From contig CM061102.1 of NCBI GenBank assembly GCA_030770545.1, positions 13,942,501-14,006,500 of the forward strand: 64,000 nucleotides of DNA, in the 5' to 3' direction. How positions within the stretch are numbered: the stretch's first letter is position 1; every line of letters starts with the position of its first letter. Origin of the DNA: Macropodus opercularis (lineage: Eukaryota; Chordata; Actinopteri; Anabantiformes; Osphronemidae). The notes beneath the pieces are model-generated. The model ran no database searches, had not been told where the DNA came from, and saw only the letters and a list, made by a program, of their open reading frames with translations. The position numbers and the translations under genes were made by a program. Positions 12,401 through 25,442 of this stretch are shown one piece after another.

Positions 12401-15400
12401 TAAAATGTAATTAATATTATTATTTTGTTTAAATGCATAATCTCTGCAAATGTTCAGAGTGGTTTAAATATGTCTCACATACTAGTCACACTAGAATTCC
12501 AGTCTTTTACAAAGCTGCAAACATCTGATTAGTGGATCTATTGCTTAATTGTCACAAATATAAGAAACTCCGCAGACTTCAATGATTGGCCTATTTAAAC
12601 TCAACAGCTATAGTAATCTTGAGAGTAGTTCTTGAGAACTGCTGTGTAAATAATACACCAACATCTTTGAAATATGGTTATAAAGTGCAGCTGGTGATTC
12701 CTTCCTTAGTCCAAGCTGGTGGTAATATGTAGGACTAAATGACATCACATCTTTATAGTAGTGTAAGCTGACAATGGTGCTACAAAAACAAAAACAAACA
12801 CTGACCACAGAAACCTCTTATGTACCTTATCGCATATCTGCTGAAATTATGTAGTGTCAAAAGTATAACTGCAGCAGCTCAATTAGATTTTTGAGAAATC
12901 CTTCAATATGCAGTGATGGAAAGATAAGTCAAGACGTGCAAAGTCTCTGTTTCCCTTGGTTCAAAGTTGCCGTCAATCTGGACATCAGCAGTGAAAGCTC
13001 AGCTGAGAAAGAGGGTTAACTTACAGCACGCCGGCACACTGCCAGATTGTTCAGCTCGTCAAGTACAGTGATCTGCTTTCACTCACCTTAGTTCAGCACC
13101 GTTTCTGTGGCTTGCTTATGAACAATCTACTAGTGAATTTCTGTCTCCAAAAATTGCCCTAGCGTGGGGAAAAGTTCCACACTGAGCATTGCTTTAAAAT
13201 AAAAATTGAGAATTGTGAGAATGCTGATTGGTAAGATGTGAATCTCATACAGTAACAGGCCAGTATCGTTGTTAAAGGAGTTAAAAGGAGGAGTTGGTTA
13301 ATTAGTGACAATAATAAGTTAATAAGTGACCTCTATTTCATTCACTGGATAATTGTTTCACTTCTTTTCCAATCAACACTCGTGAGCGCTAATTTGCAAC
13401 AATAATCCGATATACCCCAATATCACAGAGTATGACAGGATCACTGTGCTGCAGTGACTTCACTTTTGGTTCTGATCTAGTTCCAGTTTTAATAAAACCG
13501 TAAGACTCATTACACTCTAAACTAACCCCTGTCTTTCTTCCATTCTCTCTGTACTACAGACATCGCCAAAGACAAAACCTCCAATGACATGGTAGAACTC
13601 ACTGTTCGGCCAACTGAACACAACTGCACTACATAATATTTGCATGAAGGTATTTGTGATAAAGAGGCAACAGCAAGCCTTCTGTTTAAAGATTCATATA
13701 GCATCCAATGTGCTAGACCAAGAACTTGCATTTTTGTTAACTTGAGAAGAAAAGGGTTACAGAGAACCTACAGCCTAAAAATGAGAGAGGACAGGGTTAC
13801 AGAGTAGTGATAAATTATGTAGTGAATGTGCCACGACCCTTCAGCATTGTGGAACGGCCATAGCTTAAGTCTGTGTGGTAATTACCATAGTTTCTATCTC
13901 TCAGTGTTGCGCTTGTCTGGTTCCTAAATCACAATTTAAGACTGTGCTATTTATGTGATGGTAAAAATCCATATTAATGTTTTATTACACAACGAATTTT
14001 AAATTCACATAGTTACTGCGCTGAATACAATAAAAACGACACTTTTCACTAATTGATTTAATACATTTGAACGTTCAGTAAATCAATATTTTTTTCTCTG
14101 TTTACTGTGTATGAAGTTTATTGATAATGTCTTGTCTTTCTTCCTTTCTAATCAGTCTGACTGTGAGGGAGGCCTTCCTTTTGACATCTCTAAGCCGCTG
14201 TCATCTCCTGTTACTTGCCCTTGTGTTATTAACTCACTGCTTAGACTTTGCGCACTTGCCTTTCCTAAGATCTCTCCATGTCGGCCACAGGCAGTTTTAA
14301 GAGAGCCTGTACAGAGAGAGGCTGCATGGGGCCAGAGGCAAGGTAGACAGAAAGGAGTCATTAGACAAGGGACTGACAGCCAGCAGACAGCAACTGCTGA
14401 GGTTTCCATTACCTGAGACAGCCTGCCCAGCCACTGGTGGACCGGTCACCTTAGAAGGAGCAGCATTCTCAACTTCAGCATGAACCTAGACCGGGCCAAT
14501 TGCTATGCAATACTTAAGATACTGCCAGAAACTATAATAAGAGACTTAATATTGATTGCTGTAAAAAGTGATGTCAGATCATCAGCAACAGTAACAGTAA
14601 CAGCTAGTGTGTTGCTAGTTTCCTTCAGTGGTTGCCAACGTCAAGGTCAGAACCCAATCATTAAAAACATTAAAATGCATTTCTTGAGTAAAACATTAAA
14701 TCTCATTGTACAAATGTTCTGATTTGTATATTAAGTTCTTCCTAGTATTTGATGCTTCTATTTGGTCATCTCAGAGTCTGTTAAACACAGTACGGAGAGG
14801 ATTAAGACATGCTGGGCCTCTGTTTAACCACTATTAACTCTACAGCACCTGCTAGAACAGTAACAACATGAAGGGGAGCATGTACGTGCAACTATGAAGC
14901 GAGTAATTCTTGTGGAAGACAATTATCGACTGACTAGCTTATGCACGGTCCCCCTGTGTACAGTTGGCTATATCATCGTTCAAGTGACTCGTGATTTCCT
15001 TTGTTCATTCGTTTTATAATCACAAAAATGAATTCAGGATTATAAGGATGTGTTCAGCGAGTACCTTTGTTTCTTTCTTACTGTATATATTTGATTCAGT
15101 TTTGTTTATTTATGTAGTGCTAGTGTTAAAAAACAAACAAACAACAACTTAATATACCGGAATCCCAACAGATCCCATTTGAAGAAACACTAAGCAACAC
15201 TGGAGAGGAAGATCTCCCTTTAATGAAAGAAACCTCCTGCAGGACCAGGCTCAGGTTGGGTGGCCATCTGCCTCGACCAGAGTGACCAATGTAAGAAATC
15301 TGAATAATTGAACTTTAACTATTTTTCTGATGTGCTTCACTGAGTGGGTGAAGTCACATGGTTGAAGCCAACGGAAGCATAACACAATGTTGCAGCAAAG

Positions 15401-17013
15401 AAAAGTCCACAAATGACTAACTAATTTTTCCACTGGATTCCCCCCCAATCTCATTTGCACATATCCTGTAGCGCAGACTTGTTTTCTTCATCAGGACTGC
15501 ATGAATACAGAGTAACAATTTAACAAAATGTGCAGAGGCAGCCAGCAGGCCTGAACACACAATGGACTAGAGTCAATGAAAACAAAACCTACCCCCACAG
15601 GCTCTAGCTCTCCTCTTCCAATACACACAAGCACACGCATTCTCAAACAGAGAGTTAGTGGCATATAAATCATCTCGTCATTTCAGCATGCACACTTCTG
15701 TGAACGATTAGTGATAGCGGAAAATCTGTACGAGACAGTATAATGGTGAATGCTGTTATCTGTAGCGGGAGATTTAGGCCTACTGTAATACTATAACAAC
15801 AATGAGATACAGTAACGTAGTTTACACAGAGTAATGGAGGTGCATCCATAGGTGCTAATATTCCCAAATCAAGTCGATTTCAATAGGCAAGAACTTTATC
15901 TGAGTGATGTAGGGGAAAGGAAAGGAGAAGGAAAATGTGAGGCACATTGTACAGTGGCACCTGCAGCTGGTGCACATATTGGTGCCCGCAAACAAGGCTG
16001 CAGGGATAGTTTACTTGAGCCATCGCATACCTGAGGGGGAGGTTGCATTTCAGAATAAGTGTCAGTAAGGGTGAATGGTGAACTACTTAGATTTAGCTTC
16101 GGAACCCTAACACATTCTGTATTATCTTCCATTTTTCAGATGCTACTGAAGACAGTAAGACTAAGGCAGTACTTTGCAAACAGCTGGGGAATGAGACTGA
16201 AACGATTACATGCATTTAATATCAAGAAATCAAAACTACTATGTCATCTTTTCTGTGGCGCTGAAATGACTGAAAGCACATATCACGAGACATGAGACAT
16301 TAATAAATTACCAGAGCACATACATGAGAACGTGAACGAGGAAAACCAGGCTAAGAGATAGATTTGGGGGATGTTTGCGTAAACAGTGATAGAAGTGAAA
16401 TCAATCAGATCAAACATCACCAGCTCTGGACACAGCTGAGCGTGTAGCACTGCCCATCTGAAAAATACAATTCAACTTTCATAACAAAGTCAACGGGGCC
16501 TTATCAGTGTCGTGTTGTGGAGTAGGCTACAAACAGCCTGAGAGTCCTGGACTCTAATGCGGGCTCGTATGGGCCGTCACACACATGTGGCGCAGCTGCA
16601 GCAGGACAGATGTGTTTCTTCAAATAATAACAAGCTCTGCTAGGGACCTCTACTTGATTTGTCTGTATCAGTCTTACTTTGCCCTTATATTTACCTGTTG
16701 CTAAATGCTTTTCCTTTTCCAACTATAACTAGCTAGCCAACCAATCAGCAAATAAAAATATTCCTTCTACACGGGGAGAAATTTAATCTATTATATATGT
16801 AGGATCCTAGACGCGGCTAAATATATTTATTTACCACCTTGAGTGTAGTTGTCTTCTCGTTTAATGTGTCATACCAAATAGCAAAATAAGCGGTGGCTGT
16901 AAATCAAAACTACAGATGGGTGAGGGTGTAGCTTTTAGCATCTTTCCAAAAGCCAGCGTTTATCCGCCGCGGTACCTGTTCTCCCCTTCCCTTCCCTTCC
17001 CTTCGTCTCTTAC
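9403..17013 (-). other. Gene-poor stretch, probable first intron of slc8a2
   Basis: No coding exon with domain similarity was found on either strand. The stretch holds AT-rich DNA, an AC-rich patch near 12235-12265, a dispersed-repeat fragment at about 15165-15290 and a short TTCCC array near 16984-17003. The intron assignment follows from the acceptor at 9402 in front of the start exon and a matching donor at 17013. It is an inference. Confidence 0.45.
15165..15290 (+). repeat. Fragment of a dispersed fish repeat (L2-associated family)
   Basis: The stretch contains the word order caacagatcccatttg, then ctccctttaatgaaag, then aaacctcctgcaggacc and ccatctgcctcgaccag. I recognise this as a diverged copy of a very common teleost interspersed repeat. 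The family's other end appears at 21868-22018 and 48405-48508 in this window. Boundaries are approximate. Confidence 0.55.
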
Positions 17014-17250
17014 CTTCTTCTTTATAGCACGCGTCCACCAAAAGTTGACATTGCTTCTGGGAGGCTGGAAACACACGCCGGGTAAAACTATCCCCGTCTG
17101 GACACACAGCTTGAACTCACAGAGTGAACTTCCCCGTTAACTCACATTGCCGTTAACTAACAGCGGTGATGCTGCGAAGCCCACGCGGCGGTTGTCGTGC
17201 TGCCTTCAGGCTCCTCGCCGACTTTCAACTGTAACGATTTAGGCTAATTG
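17014..17250 (-). promoter_or_regulatory. Candidate non-coding first exon and promoter of slc8a2
   Basis: On the minus strand a strong donor (GAAGAAG|gtaagagac) ends at 17014. The preceding 200 bp are richer in CpG than the surroundings (for example ccacgcggcggttgtcgtg near 17183). No long open frame is present, so it would be 5' UTR. It lies upstream of slc8a2 in the right orientation. The 5' limit is unknown, and the link to slc8a2 is inferred from position only. Confidence 0.35.
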
Positions 17251-17259
17251 ATTTAAGGT

Positions 17260-18168
17260 TTGCATATCGATTAAAAAAAATTACGTATAGTTTCTACAAA
17301 CATTACAAACACACGGGTGAAGTCAAGCGTCAAATAGCACGTTTTTGTTAAGACAACAACACGGAAGGACAAGTCTCCGGGATCTCCTGCATCTCGTACG
17401 ACTTATATTCGAGAGCACCTGAAGGCAACACGGGCAGGTGAATGTGCGCAGCTGCGTAGCTGATAGTTTTGAGCCCAGTGCGTCGGTTCATCGGGTCAGT
17501 GGACAACCAGCTCCGACTTCAGTCCCAAGTAGAGACGCTGTTTAGTAGATACTATAGATATAGATAGATACGAAAAGCTATTAAAGTAAATGTAAGTCCA
17601 TTTTAAAGTATTTAAAGGGTGTATGACACAAAACGAGAATATAATTCGCACAGGGGAGGAAAATAGTATGTCCACTGGTTAATTTCAACTTTTGTTCAGT
17701 TATAACCTATTTCTGTACTGAACCAAGTCTTCTCCAACCCTCTGTATACTAATAAAGCATAATTTATGGCTTAGGAATATGTGTTGCAGACAAAGCCAAG
17801 AATAAGAATTAGAATAAGTTATTATTATTAAATCATCCATTTAATAATAGTGCAGTATTTCTTAATAGAAATGTCCTCATATGCATATACATTGTTGTAT
17901 GGTTTGCCTCCTCCTCCTTTGTTTTTATTTCTATATTGCAGCTGCTAGAGTCTTCAGCAGTTACGTTAATGAAATAAAGTTATGCTGTACCTGAAGATGT
18001 AACGCATTTATTGGAGTTGAGGGATGAATGGATGCTTTACGTGAATCTAATTTTACCTTCATCCCCATCCAAGATGCTCCTGCTCCAAAACGATCCCATG
18101 AGTGCAAAGTAGTGATTCCAAAGATTTCATGAAGAAAGAAATAATCAAATATAGAATCAAACAAGTGT
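17260..18168. other. Intergenic, no gene seen
   Basis: This stretch lies between the candidate slc8a2 first exon and the nccrp1 poly(A) signal. It is AT-rich with a short GATA-type run near 17560 and an ATTATT run near 17820. No splice-bounded coding segment was found. Confidence 0.4.
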
Positions 18169-18174
18169 TTTATT
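18169..18174 (-). terminator. nccrp1 poly(A) signal
   Basis: The plus-strand TTTATT reads AATAAA on the minus strand, about 80 bp past the nccrp1 stop codon at 18256-18258. The position fits a short 3' UTR. Confidence 0.5.
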
Positions 18175-18255
18175 ATTGAACCACCTATACACATGAACTT
18201 GATTACACTGTGTTAGCTAGTATGCTTCCATTGCAGGTTGCCAGTGGGATTCAGC

Positions 18256-21058
18256 CTAGGAGCTGGTCTTAACTGGGTTGACAATAACTGAACTGTTGGT
18301 GAACAGAGTGGGGAAAAACTCCACCATGAATTTGTTCTTCAGTCTGTGCAGGAAATGGACATATCTCACCCCAGGCCCATAACCAGAGAACACATGCGAC
18401 ACCTGCAGGCCAACACAGAGACAAGCATGCGATAAAAACAACACAGGCAGGATGCCGGACTAGTCAGGCGACTTAGTAACTTACCTCCTTCCAGGTGTGG
18501 GAGTACGTGCTCAGGTCCTCCGTGGGGTTGACCGTGTGCTCTGAGATTACTGTGGTCTTGTCTGCACCGAGTAACTTCACATGCAGCTGGTAGATGGACT
18601 CGTGCAGCTGACTCTCCTCGTACCTAACGAAGACACGCATAATGAAAAGCTTTAACAGAAACTCTCCATCAGTTCTCTGTCACATGAGCTGGTTGAACTA
18701 AACCTGTTGCTGCTGTCCTGCCTTAAAATCCTAGAGGACTTAAGAAATCTAAACGTTCTGTTACAATGAAAGCCCTGCATTCTAAATGTTTCTTAAGTAA
18801 AACGACATTTATTATAACAGGATGTACTTCACCTCATGACTACATATCAGATGCCATATAGTACGATTATATTACTGATGCATTTAGGACTTTTCTTGAT
18901 TATTATTTTGTAGCTGCTAATTCTTTAAACTTAGCCAATAATCATGTAATTTGTGTTATAGGAGCTTATTAACGCACCAGTCCTGGATCACTATTGCAGG
19001 CTGAAATTGATCCAGCAGCTCATCCCACAGTCCCTCAGCCTTCAGGTCCACAACTTGCTCCATTGAGAACCAGCTGGGGGGCGAAATGAAGTTTACTCAT
19101 ACTCATAAATTGGGAAAAAGCCTTTTTACTTCCCTTGTTCTAGTAGAACCTACCTGTACTGAGGTAGAAAACAGACCGCGACACCTGGTGGGATGCCACT
19201 AGTGTCTTCTGGGAGGACTTCTGTGTTTGTAGTCCAGCCGGTGAAGTCACCTAAGAATTAAGAGATCATCTTAAGAAATGTCATCGTTTTTCTTGATTTT
19301 CAAGTGTTAACCATTCATGTTTCTTACCATCGGGCTGAAAACGTGGCGGTCCGCGTGTTGGGGCTTCAGGCAGCTCGGGTTCAGGTGGAGGGATGTCCTT
19401 ACTCAGGCCTGTGTCGGGAATGAGCAAAGAAGTACAGTAAAATGCACCACACCCACTGAAGCTTAGCAAAGTATTTCTGACAGAACTGCTGGGTGTGTCT
19501 CTGTGTAACAGCCACTTAGATTACTCAGAAGGTCATAAACTCACGTCGCCTTTGAGACACATCAACATATGAACAGCACCTTAAATTCTTTCTGACAGTT
19601 TTAAAGTCCAGCGAACTTGCACATATTCCCCCACAGACAGTAAACATAAACGCATTAAAATTACAGTACATGGAATTGTGTGATGGTTAAAAATGTCTTA
19701 TTTAAATAATTTGAGGCATCATTTTCTTCAACACAATCGGTCATTTACTGATATTTTATATAATAACTAGTAGTGACAAGATTTGAACAGACTAAAACTG
19801 CAAGATTGATCCACATACATGCAACTCTTTTTGTCAGTGCAGTACGTGTCAGGTGGCTACAGATTTTTAAATTATTTGAATTTAAAAAAAGAACTATGAA
19901 GTAATCAGATACAGTCCTTAATGAGTACTGTATCCAGTACTCATTAAGGTCATGAAGGCCAAAAGTTGAGCAGTCTTGCATTGCACTTCTCCAAACCATG
20001 AGTCAGATGCCACAAGATGTTGCAAGTTGCCGTAATACAGGACTTCTGTTGCAGAATTTGATGATGAATGATATTCACCAGCCACACCCAGGTCAAGTAA
20101 TACATCTTCATCCAATTCATACATTAAAGAAATTCATACATTAAAGAAATCTCTAGAACCAGCTACTTCCACCTTAGGAATATTGCTAAAATTAGGAGCA
20201 TCCTTTCACAGAATGATGCTGAAAAATTAATCCATGCGTTTGTTACTTCTAGGCTGGACTACTGTAACTGTCCCAATAACTCTTTAAAAAGCCTCTAGTT
20301 AATTCAAAATGCTGCAGTTGACTGGACTTCTGACTTCTGTGCATTGGTTCCCTGTAAAATGTGGAATACACTTCAAAATTCTTCTCCTTACAAACCTCTT
20401 CATAATAGACAGTCTTAGATGCTGGAGGACCTCCTTCATACACTGAGCTCCTCTGTTTTTCAGTTTATTCTATCCACTAACATGCCACCATGTCCAAATG
20501 TGACTAACTGTCTCTTTTTCCTCTGGTAGTTGTGCTTCTCTCTTTCTGTTTCTCCCTCTGTCCTCATCTACAGGTGTCGTCAGACTGAGAGACCTGTGTC
20601 TTCAGTGTTCAGCTGCTGGTCCAACCATCCTGCCTGTGTCTGTTGCTGCTTGTTGGTTTTGTTGTTGTGTTCTTTTCTCTCTTCTCTATCCCTTCAGCCT
20701 TTTTAAGGCTAAAACGCACGATTACTATTAAATTAAAGCACAACTGAGAAAGTTTGGGAACTCTGTAAACCACTGAAATGACTGAAAGACTTTATCATCA
20801 GCACTGACCTCCGAGCCCACTGTGTGACACTATTATCAATACAGGGATCAATACAGAGATAAAAATCCCGAACAAGTGGAGAACATGTAAACATCTCTCT
20901 AACAAAGTAGCAGTACCATGAGGCGCTGGGTTCCTCAGTAAGTTTCTTCCGAACGGCTTCGACTCGTAGACGGATTTCCAGTCCAGGCTGTCGGGCATCA
21001 GTGAGACCTGTAGGTTCCATTCAGCCTCACACTTCTTCTTCCATTCAGCGGCAGACAT
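18256..21058 (-). CDS. nccrp1: NCCRP1 / F-box only protein 50 homologue
   Basis: This is the non-specific cytotoxic cell receptor protein 1 homologue, a member of the F-box-associated (FBA) domain family that includes FBXO2/6/27/44. Exons in order are 21058-20917, 19408-19328, 19250-19154, 19073-18978, 18623-18485 and 18402-18256. They are in phase throughout and give about 233 residues, similar to fish NCCRP1 and shorter than human (about 275, with a longer proline-rich head). Visible motifs are the start MSAAEWKKKCEAEWNLQ, GRNLLRNP, a proline-rich linker IPPPEPELPEAPTRGPPRF, the FBA core (DFTGWTTNTEVLP, WFSMEQVVDLKAEGLWDELL, VIQDWYEESQ) and the C-terminal VSHVFSGYGPGVRYVHFLHR, which matches human NCCRP1 closely. 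No signal peptide, membrane span or F-box is visible, so a cytosolic glycan- or substrate-binding role fits better than the historic receptor label. Confidence 0.92.
19916..19949. repeat. Perfect inverted repeat, 15-bp arms
   Basis: CCTTAATGAGTACTG is followed by a 4-nt loop (TATC) and the exact reverse complement CAGTACTCATTAAGG. It lies in nccrp1 intron 1, near a decayed LINE. It could form a hairpin, or be a remnant of a small palindromic element. Confidence 0.85.
20135..20700 (+). mobile_element. Decayed L2-type LINE reverse-transcriptase fragment
   Basis: Plus-strand translation gives pieces typical of fish L2-clade LINE reverse transcriptase ends: HLRNIAKIRSILS, DAEKLIHAFVTSRLDYCN, then LIQNAAV after a stop. 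Stops interrupt the frame, so it is inactive. It lies antisense inside nccrp1 intron 1. The start and end are approximate. Confidence 0.75.
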
Positions 21059-21867
21059 GGTGCGAGCAGACTCTGATCCATCCAGGAAGTGCAGCAAGAT
21101 TTCTACAATAGCGGCGTGAAGTAAACGCCACGCCTCAGTGTTGCAAAACAAACCACTGAGCCCACGGTACAGTACTGAAAGGCCAGTCCCAGGCCTCTTA
21201 AAGGCGCAGTAACTGCAGTTTTAAAAGGAAAAAAAAAGAAAATAAACAAGTGAAAAGGTGAATATGTATATAGTTTAATATTAAATATGAATGAATGATA
21301 GATGTGTGTGTGTTGGAGGGGGGGCATTTATTGTTCATATAGGAGCTGACTCTCCCAATCTCTACATATGATCACTCTGTTGCTGAGGACTGAGATCTTT
21401 GGACTCCTGGCTATACTAAGCATGATACCAGTTAACAACCAGGCCTTAAGCTTATTCTGGTATATACTTTTAATAATGTTGTGCCCAGTGTGTTCACCTC
21501 TAGAAAAGACAAATACAATAAGCTTGATTTTTTTTTCAAGTCATCTTTTTTTTTCTTTTTTTTTAATCACTGGGTTTCTCCATTTGTGGAAAATGCCAAA
21601 GTCATCCAGAGTAAAATGTCTCTTCATAACTTATAATGAACTTGGATCTGCAATTGTATTCTCAAACTGACAGTGAAAAGCACTTGTTTTACTGACCTAC
21701 TTATCTGAGCCTTTAAGAGTAGATACTGTGTGTTGTTAATATGTTACACAGAGAAAAGGAGCTGTTCTGTTAGTGCAGTAAACATGGCAGTGAAATGGTT
21801 TGCACCAAGAGCTAAATGTCTCCACCTTGTGTATGAAAGGGGGAGGTACTGACAGAAAAATTATATT

Positions 21868-22018
21868 ATCAATATTATATTGATTGGCTACAATTAAAAG
21901 CTTGCTCTAAGTGGGATCTGTTGCATTTACTTGTGTAAGGTCTTAAACCTTACTTGTAAAGTGCCTTGAGGTAACTGCTGCTGTGAATTGGCGCTATATA
22001 AATAAAACTGAATTGAAT
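21868..22018 (+). mobile_element. 3' end of an L2-type LINE or its non-autonomous relative
   Basis: The stretch ends with gtaaagtgccttgaggtaac and ggcgctatataaataaaa, followed by an imperfect TTGAA tail. This is the signature 3' terminus of a common teleost non-LTR element. An inverted relative with the same inner words lies at 48405-48508. Confidence 0.7.
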
Positions 22019-22725
22019 TCCATAAGGATTTTTGTTTGTTTAGACCTTCTTACATTTGTTTTTTGTTTTTTTTGACAGAATTTGTTTTCCTGCATTATGC
22101 AGTGAGTTAAATCTTTTGTTTATATTTTAGTAAATTTTTTTGCCATTTTTATTTCTTATTTAATTGCATTAGCTCATTCTTACGGATTTGTGAATTCATG
22201 GTTAGGCCGCATCCGAAGACGGTCGACAGCCCTTTTATTGGGTGTCTCTTATTATTTTTTTACTTGAAATATGTTGTTTTTTGGCATGAAAATTCTCCAC
22301 TCTGTAAAGTAATTCTATACATTTCACTTGTACAGGCTTGTATCTGTGATGGACTGCACATTTTAGCATTAATAAATAGGTGCAAAATGAAGGATTGCTT
22401 CTAGGAGAACTGGAGAATGTAGTGTCAACGCTTAAAGGGTTTGTTCAGAAGCTGTGAAAAGCAGGACATCACACTGTGAGATTATGAAAAAGGCATTTAG
22501 TAACATGATCAGAGGTGCCAGCTGTTGGCAGACATGTGTTCAGACAGGTGTTGAAAAAAAACACATTGTGTTGACTTGTAAAAGCGTCCACAGTCTGAGG
22601 CAGTCATGGCTGTAGAACTGAACATCTTTATACTGCAAATTAAAAAGTTACAGTGATTAAATATGAATTGAGACTGATTAATACGTATGAATATGGATCT
22701 AAATAATGTAGACATACAGGTTGGC

Positions 22726-22850
22726 AGGAAGGGAGAGGCAGGTTTTACTGTGAGAGGTTTTACTCAGAGGCAGGTTTTACTGTGAGACAGGTTTTACCGG
22801 GACAGGAGAGGTGAGACAGGTTTTACTGTGAGACAGGTTTTGCAGTGGCC
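22726..22850. repeat. Degenerate tandem repeat (about 17-18 bp unit)
   Basis: About six to seven imperfect copies of a unit around AGACAGGTTTTACTGTG occur with variants (gaggcaggttttac, gagaggttttac, gacaggttttaccgg). It is a minisatellite-like array in intergenic DNA. Confidence 0.75.
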
Positions 22851-25420
22851 TGGGGATGAGACAGTATTAGGTGGTGTTGTTATACACCAGACATTATTGT
22901 AACTCTTATAGTTGACTGAGGTCATGTTAATTATACACATCTGTATCTACTACAGATAACTCAGAGCTAGTATCATCAGTTGGTAAAATGAATTAGGTGC
23001 AGATATGATCTTTATCTATTAGTTACCAACTCTCTGCCTATAAACTAATTTTTTGAGTATGAAACATTTGGAACAAAAAAAAGAGACAAAACACATGTAA
23101 AACAAATTAGTTTTATTATAGTTTTGTTCTCATTTGCAGTGAAGATCTTGTGACAGGCTTCGCTCGATCCTGCCCTGAGTGTGTGTGAACCCGTGGCCCT
23201 TTGCACAGAGGGCTTGTGTCGCACTGCTCTGCTGCTTCAAAGGTCAGCAAGTCAAGCAAGACAGCTTGTCCAGCTTTAAGCAAGAGCAAAACCAGATCTG
23301 TGGATTTAAAAAGAAACGTTATACGTAGGCCATGTTAAAAATAAGAAAAAAGGTAACAGACAAGCTGGTTTTGACAGTGGCACCATGTCCGTTTGATGCA
23401 GCATTTCTCATGCAGAATAAATGATGAATGATGAAAACAACCGGGTCTAACTGAAACAGTGGCTAGTGAAATGTATACACTGCAGACTAAAAATATTTTC
23501 CCCAGGGTTGTGACACTGAGCCATGAGCACATGCATGTTACCCTGCACAGTAAAACATGTCATTCACGGTCACATCACCCAGGCAATGGTCCATGGACGC
23601 ATGAAGTGAACTCAGCCTTTACTTTACTCCTAAAGCGTAAATAAACCTACAGTATCTGCTAGGGGCGTATTACCATCCTCATTAGAATGTGGAGGATTTG
23701 TTAATATTGTGGTGTCATCTGGGAAATTAATGTGTCATGTAAATGCTTAATAATAATCAAAAATCTGAAGTTGCCGAAAAAGTGATTTGTTTTAAACTCA
23801 AAGAATAATGTCATAATAAATAAGAACTGGGAACCCACTTTTGGAGGGTTTAGGTAAAGTTCATGGATACCTGACCAAGATCATGGGCAGAGAACTGACT
23901 CAATGAAATTGAATCTTGTCCTGGGGTGGGCACCTAACCCCCTTGGTTGAGGGGGTGGGGGTGGGGTGTCTTGACAGTCTGCAGATAGACCAGCCAGCCT
24001 GGTATAATTATAGCCTCTCCCTGACCACACAATGTACACGTGACCCTAGTGACTTAGGTTTCAGTGGAGTAAAACCAACAGCCAACACTCTACTTTCCCA
24101 TCCACATAACCATTCAAATGATTTCTTATGAACAGTCAAGCAGAGTTTTGAGATTTAGTCACTCTGGAAGTACAACATTTGCATTTATTTATATTCACAC
24201 ACAATTCAGTCGAGTCTAATCTTTCAGATCTACTAAATTACTAATTTATGTCGCTTCCATCTCCCAGTTCATGCTCTACGGACAGGTGTTGAATTTAATG
24301 TTCGAGAGAGGTTTAAATATAGTCTACCACGAAGGTGTTATTTATAAACGCTTCCTACGTCATTGCGTTTGGTCGCCAAGCACATAACGCTTACTTACTT
24401 ATCCAGTCTCTTTATTTGATGGAAAAGTGCTCAAATCGAGCTGTTTCATTCCATCCATGTGCTCAGAGTCGAGCACTGGACACAGCTGAAACTTAATACC
24501 GTTGTACGCTGACATAACTTGGCGCAGTTGCCAACCAGTGCCGTTACAAGATTCAAGTTGTACATCCTGCAAGAACGAGTTCTCGCCGTCTCTGACACGC
24601 TAAGACAGAGATGGTTCGAGCCAAAACAGTCACAAAGTAAAAAAAACTCTTCAAGCAAACCATTTCACAGTTCACACTCAGAGTGAAATCTTAATTCTAC
24701 CTGTCCGAGCCGTGACGGGTGCATATTTGTGTGGTCAAGCTTGTGTTCGGCATCTTGTGCAGAACATCTTGGGGAGCTCCATGGCGGACATCAGCAGAAG
24801 GCACATGCGTCAGATCACTGCCTTGTTGCGTAACTGTTCTAGACTGACATTATTCAATTGCTGATGAAATGTCAGCCACCGTCTCCGGTGTCTCACTTAC
24901 AGGTGGCACTACTAAGACTAAAGGTTGGCGAAATTAACTGGGTCTGGTTTCTGTGAATCTGATATACACATGTAATGTAACAAAGGTATTAATGTAAAGT
25001 TCAGACTTTTAGAATATTCAATATAATATTATATATAATGTTCATCAGCCTAACACAGTGTTGGATGCTGCATGAGAACATTTGGATGTACCGCACAGAA
25101 ACTAATTTGGTAACATACCACTTAGAAGAGGGTGGGCAGCCGGCAGGTGTGTAACATTAGAATAAGGTTTCAAATCAAAGATCACATCACAATTTGGCAA
25201 CAGTAAATTAAGAGGGGAACCAGAGTAGAACATGCAGTTATATTGACAGAAAGGTGGAAACTGCACGGCAACGTTGGCTTGGATATCTCCGGGCGGCGCT
25301 GGTGGTGGTTTGTACCCTTCGTACGGACAAGGGTGATGATGATGCGGAGCGCTGGAAGGTGCAAGTGTGAGCCAGTCAGCTGCCAGTGTGAGTTAGCCGG
25401 GACATCCCAAAGACAGGATG

Positions 25421-25442
25421 CCCCCCCCCCCCCCCCACCCCC
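25421..25442. repeat. Poly-C tract
   Basis: Sixteen C, one A and six C occur about 0.9 kb upstream of the ckm TATA box. A second C14 run lies at 26121-26134. Confidence 0.9.

Noticed and set aside
22726..22850. Array of short repeats as a CRISPR
   Set aside because: The units are degenerate and contiguous, without unique spacers, and the DNA is from a vertebrate.
24781..24864. Plus-strand ATGGCGGACATC with good Kozak context
   Set aside because: The frame closes after 27 codons, no donor in phase or homology was recognised, and the region is otherwise intergenic.
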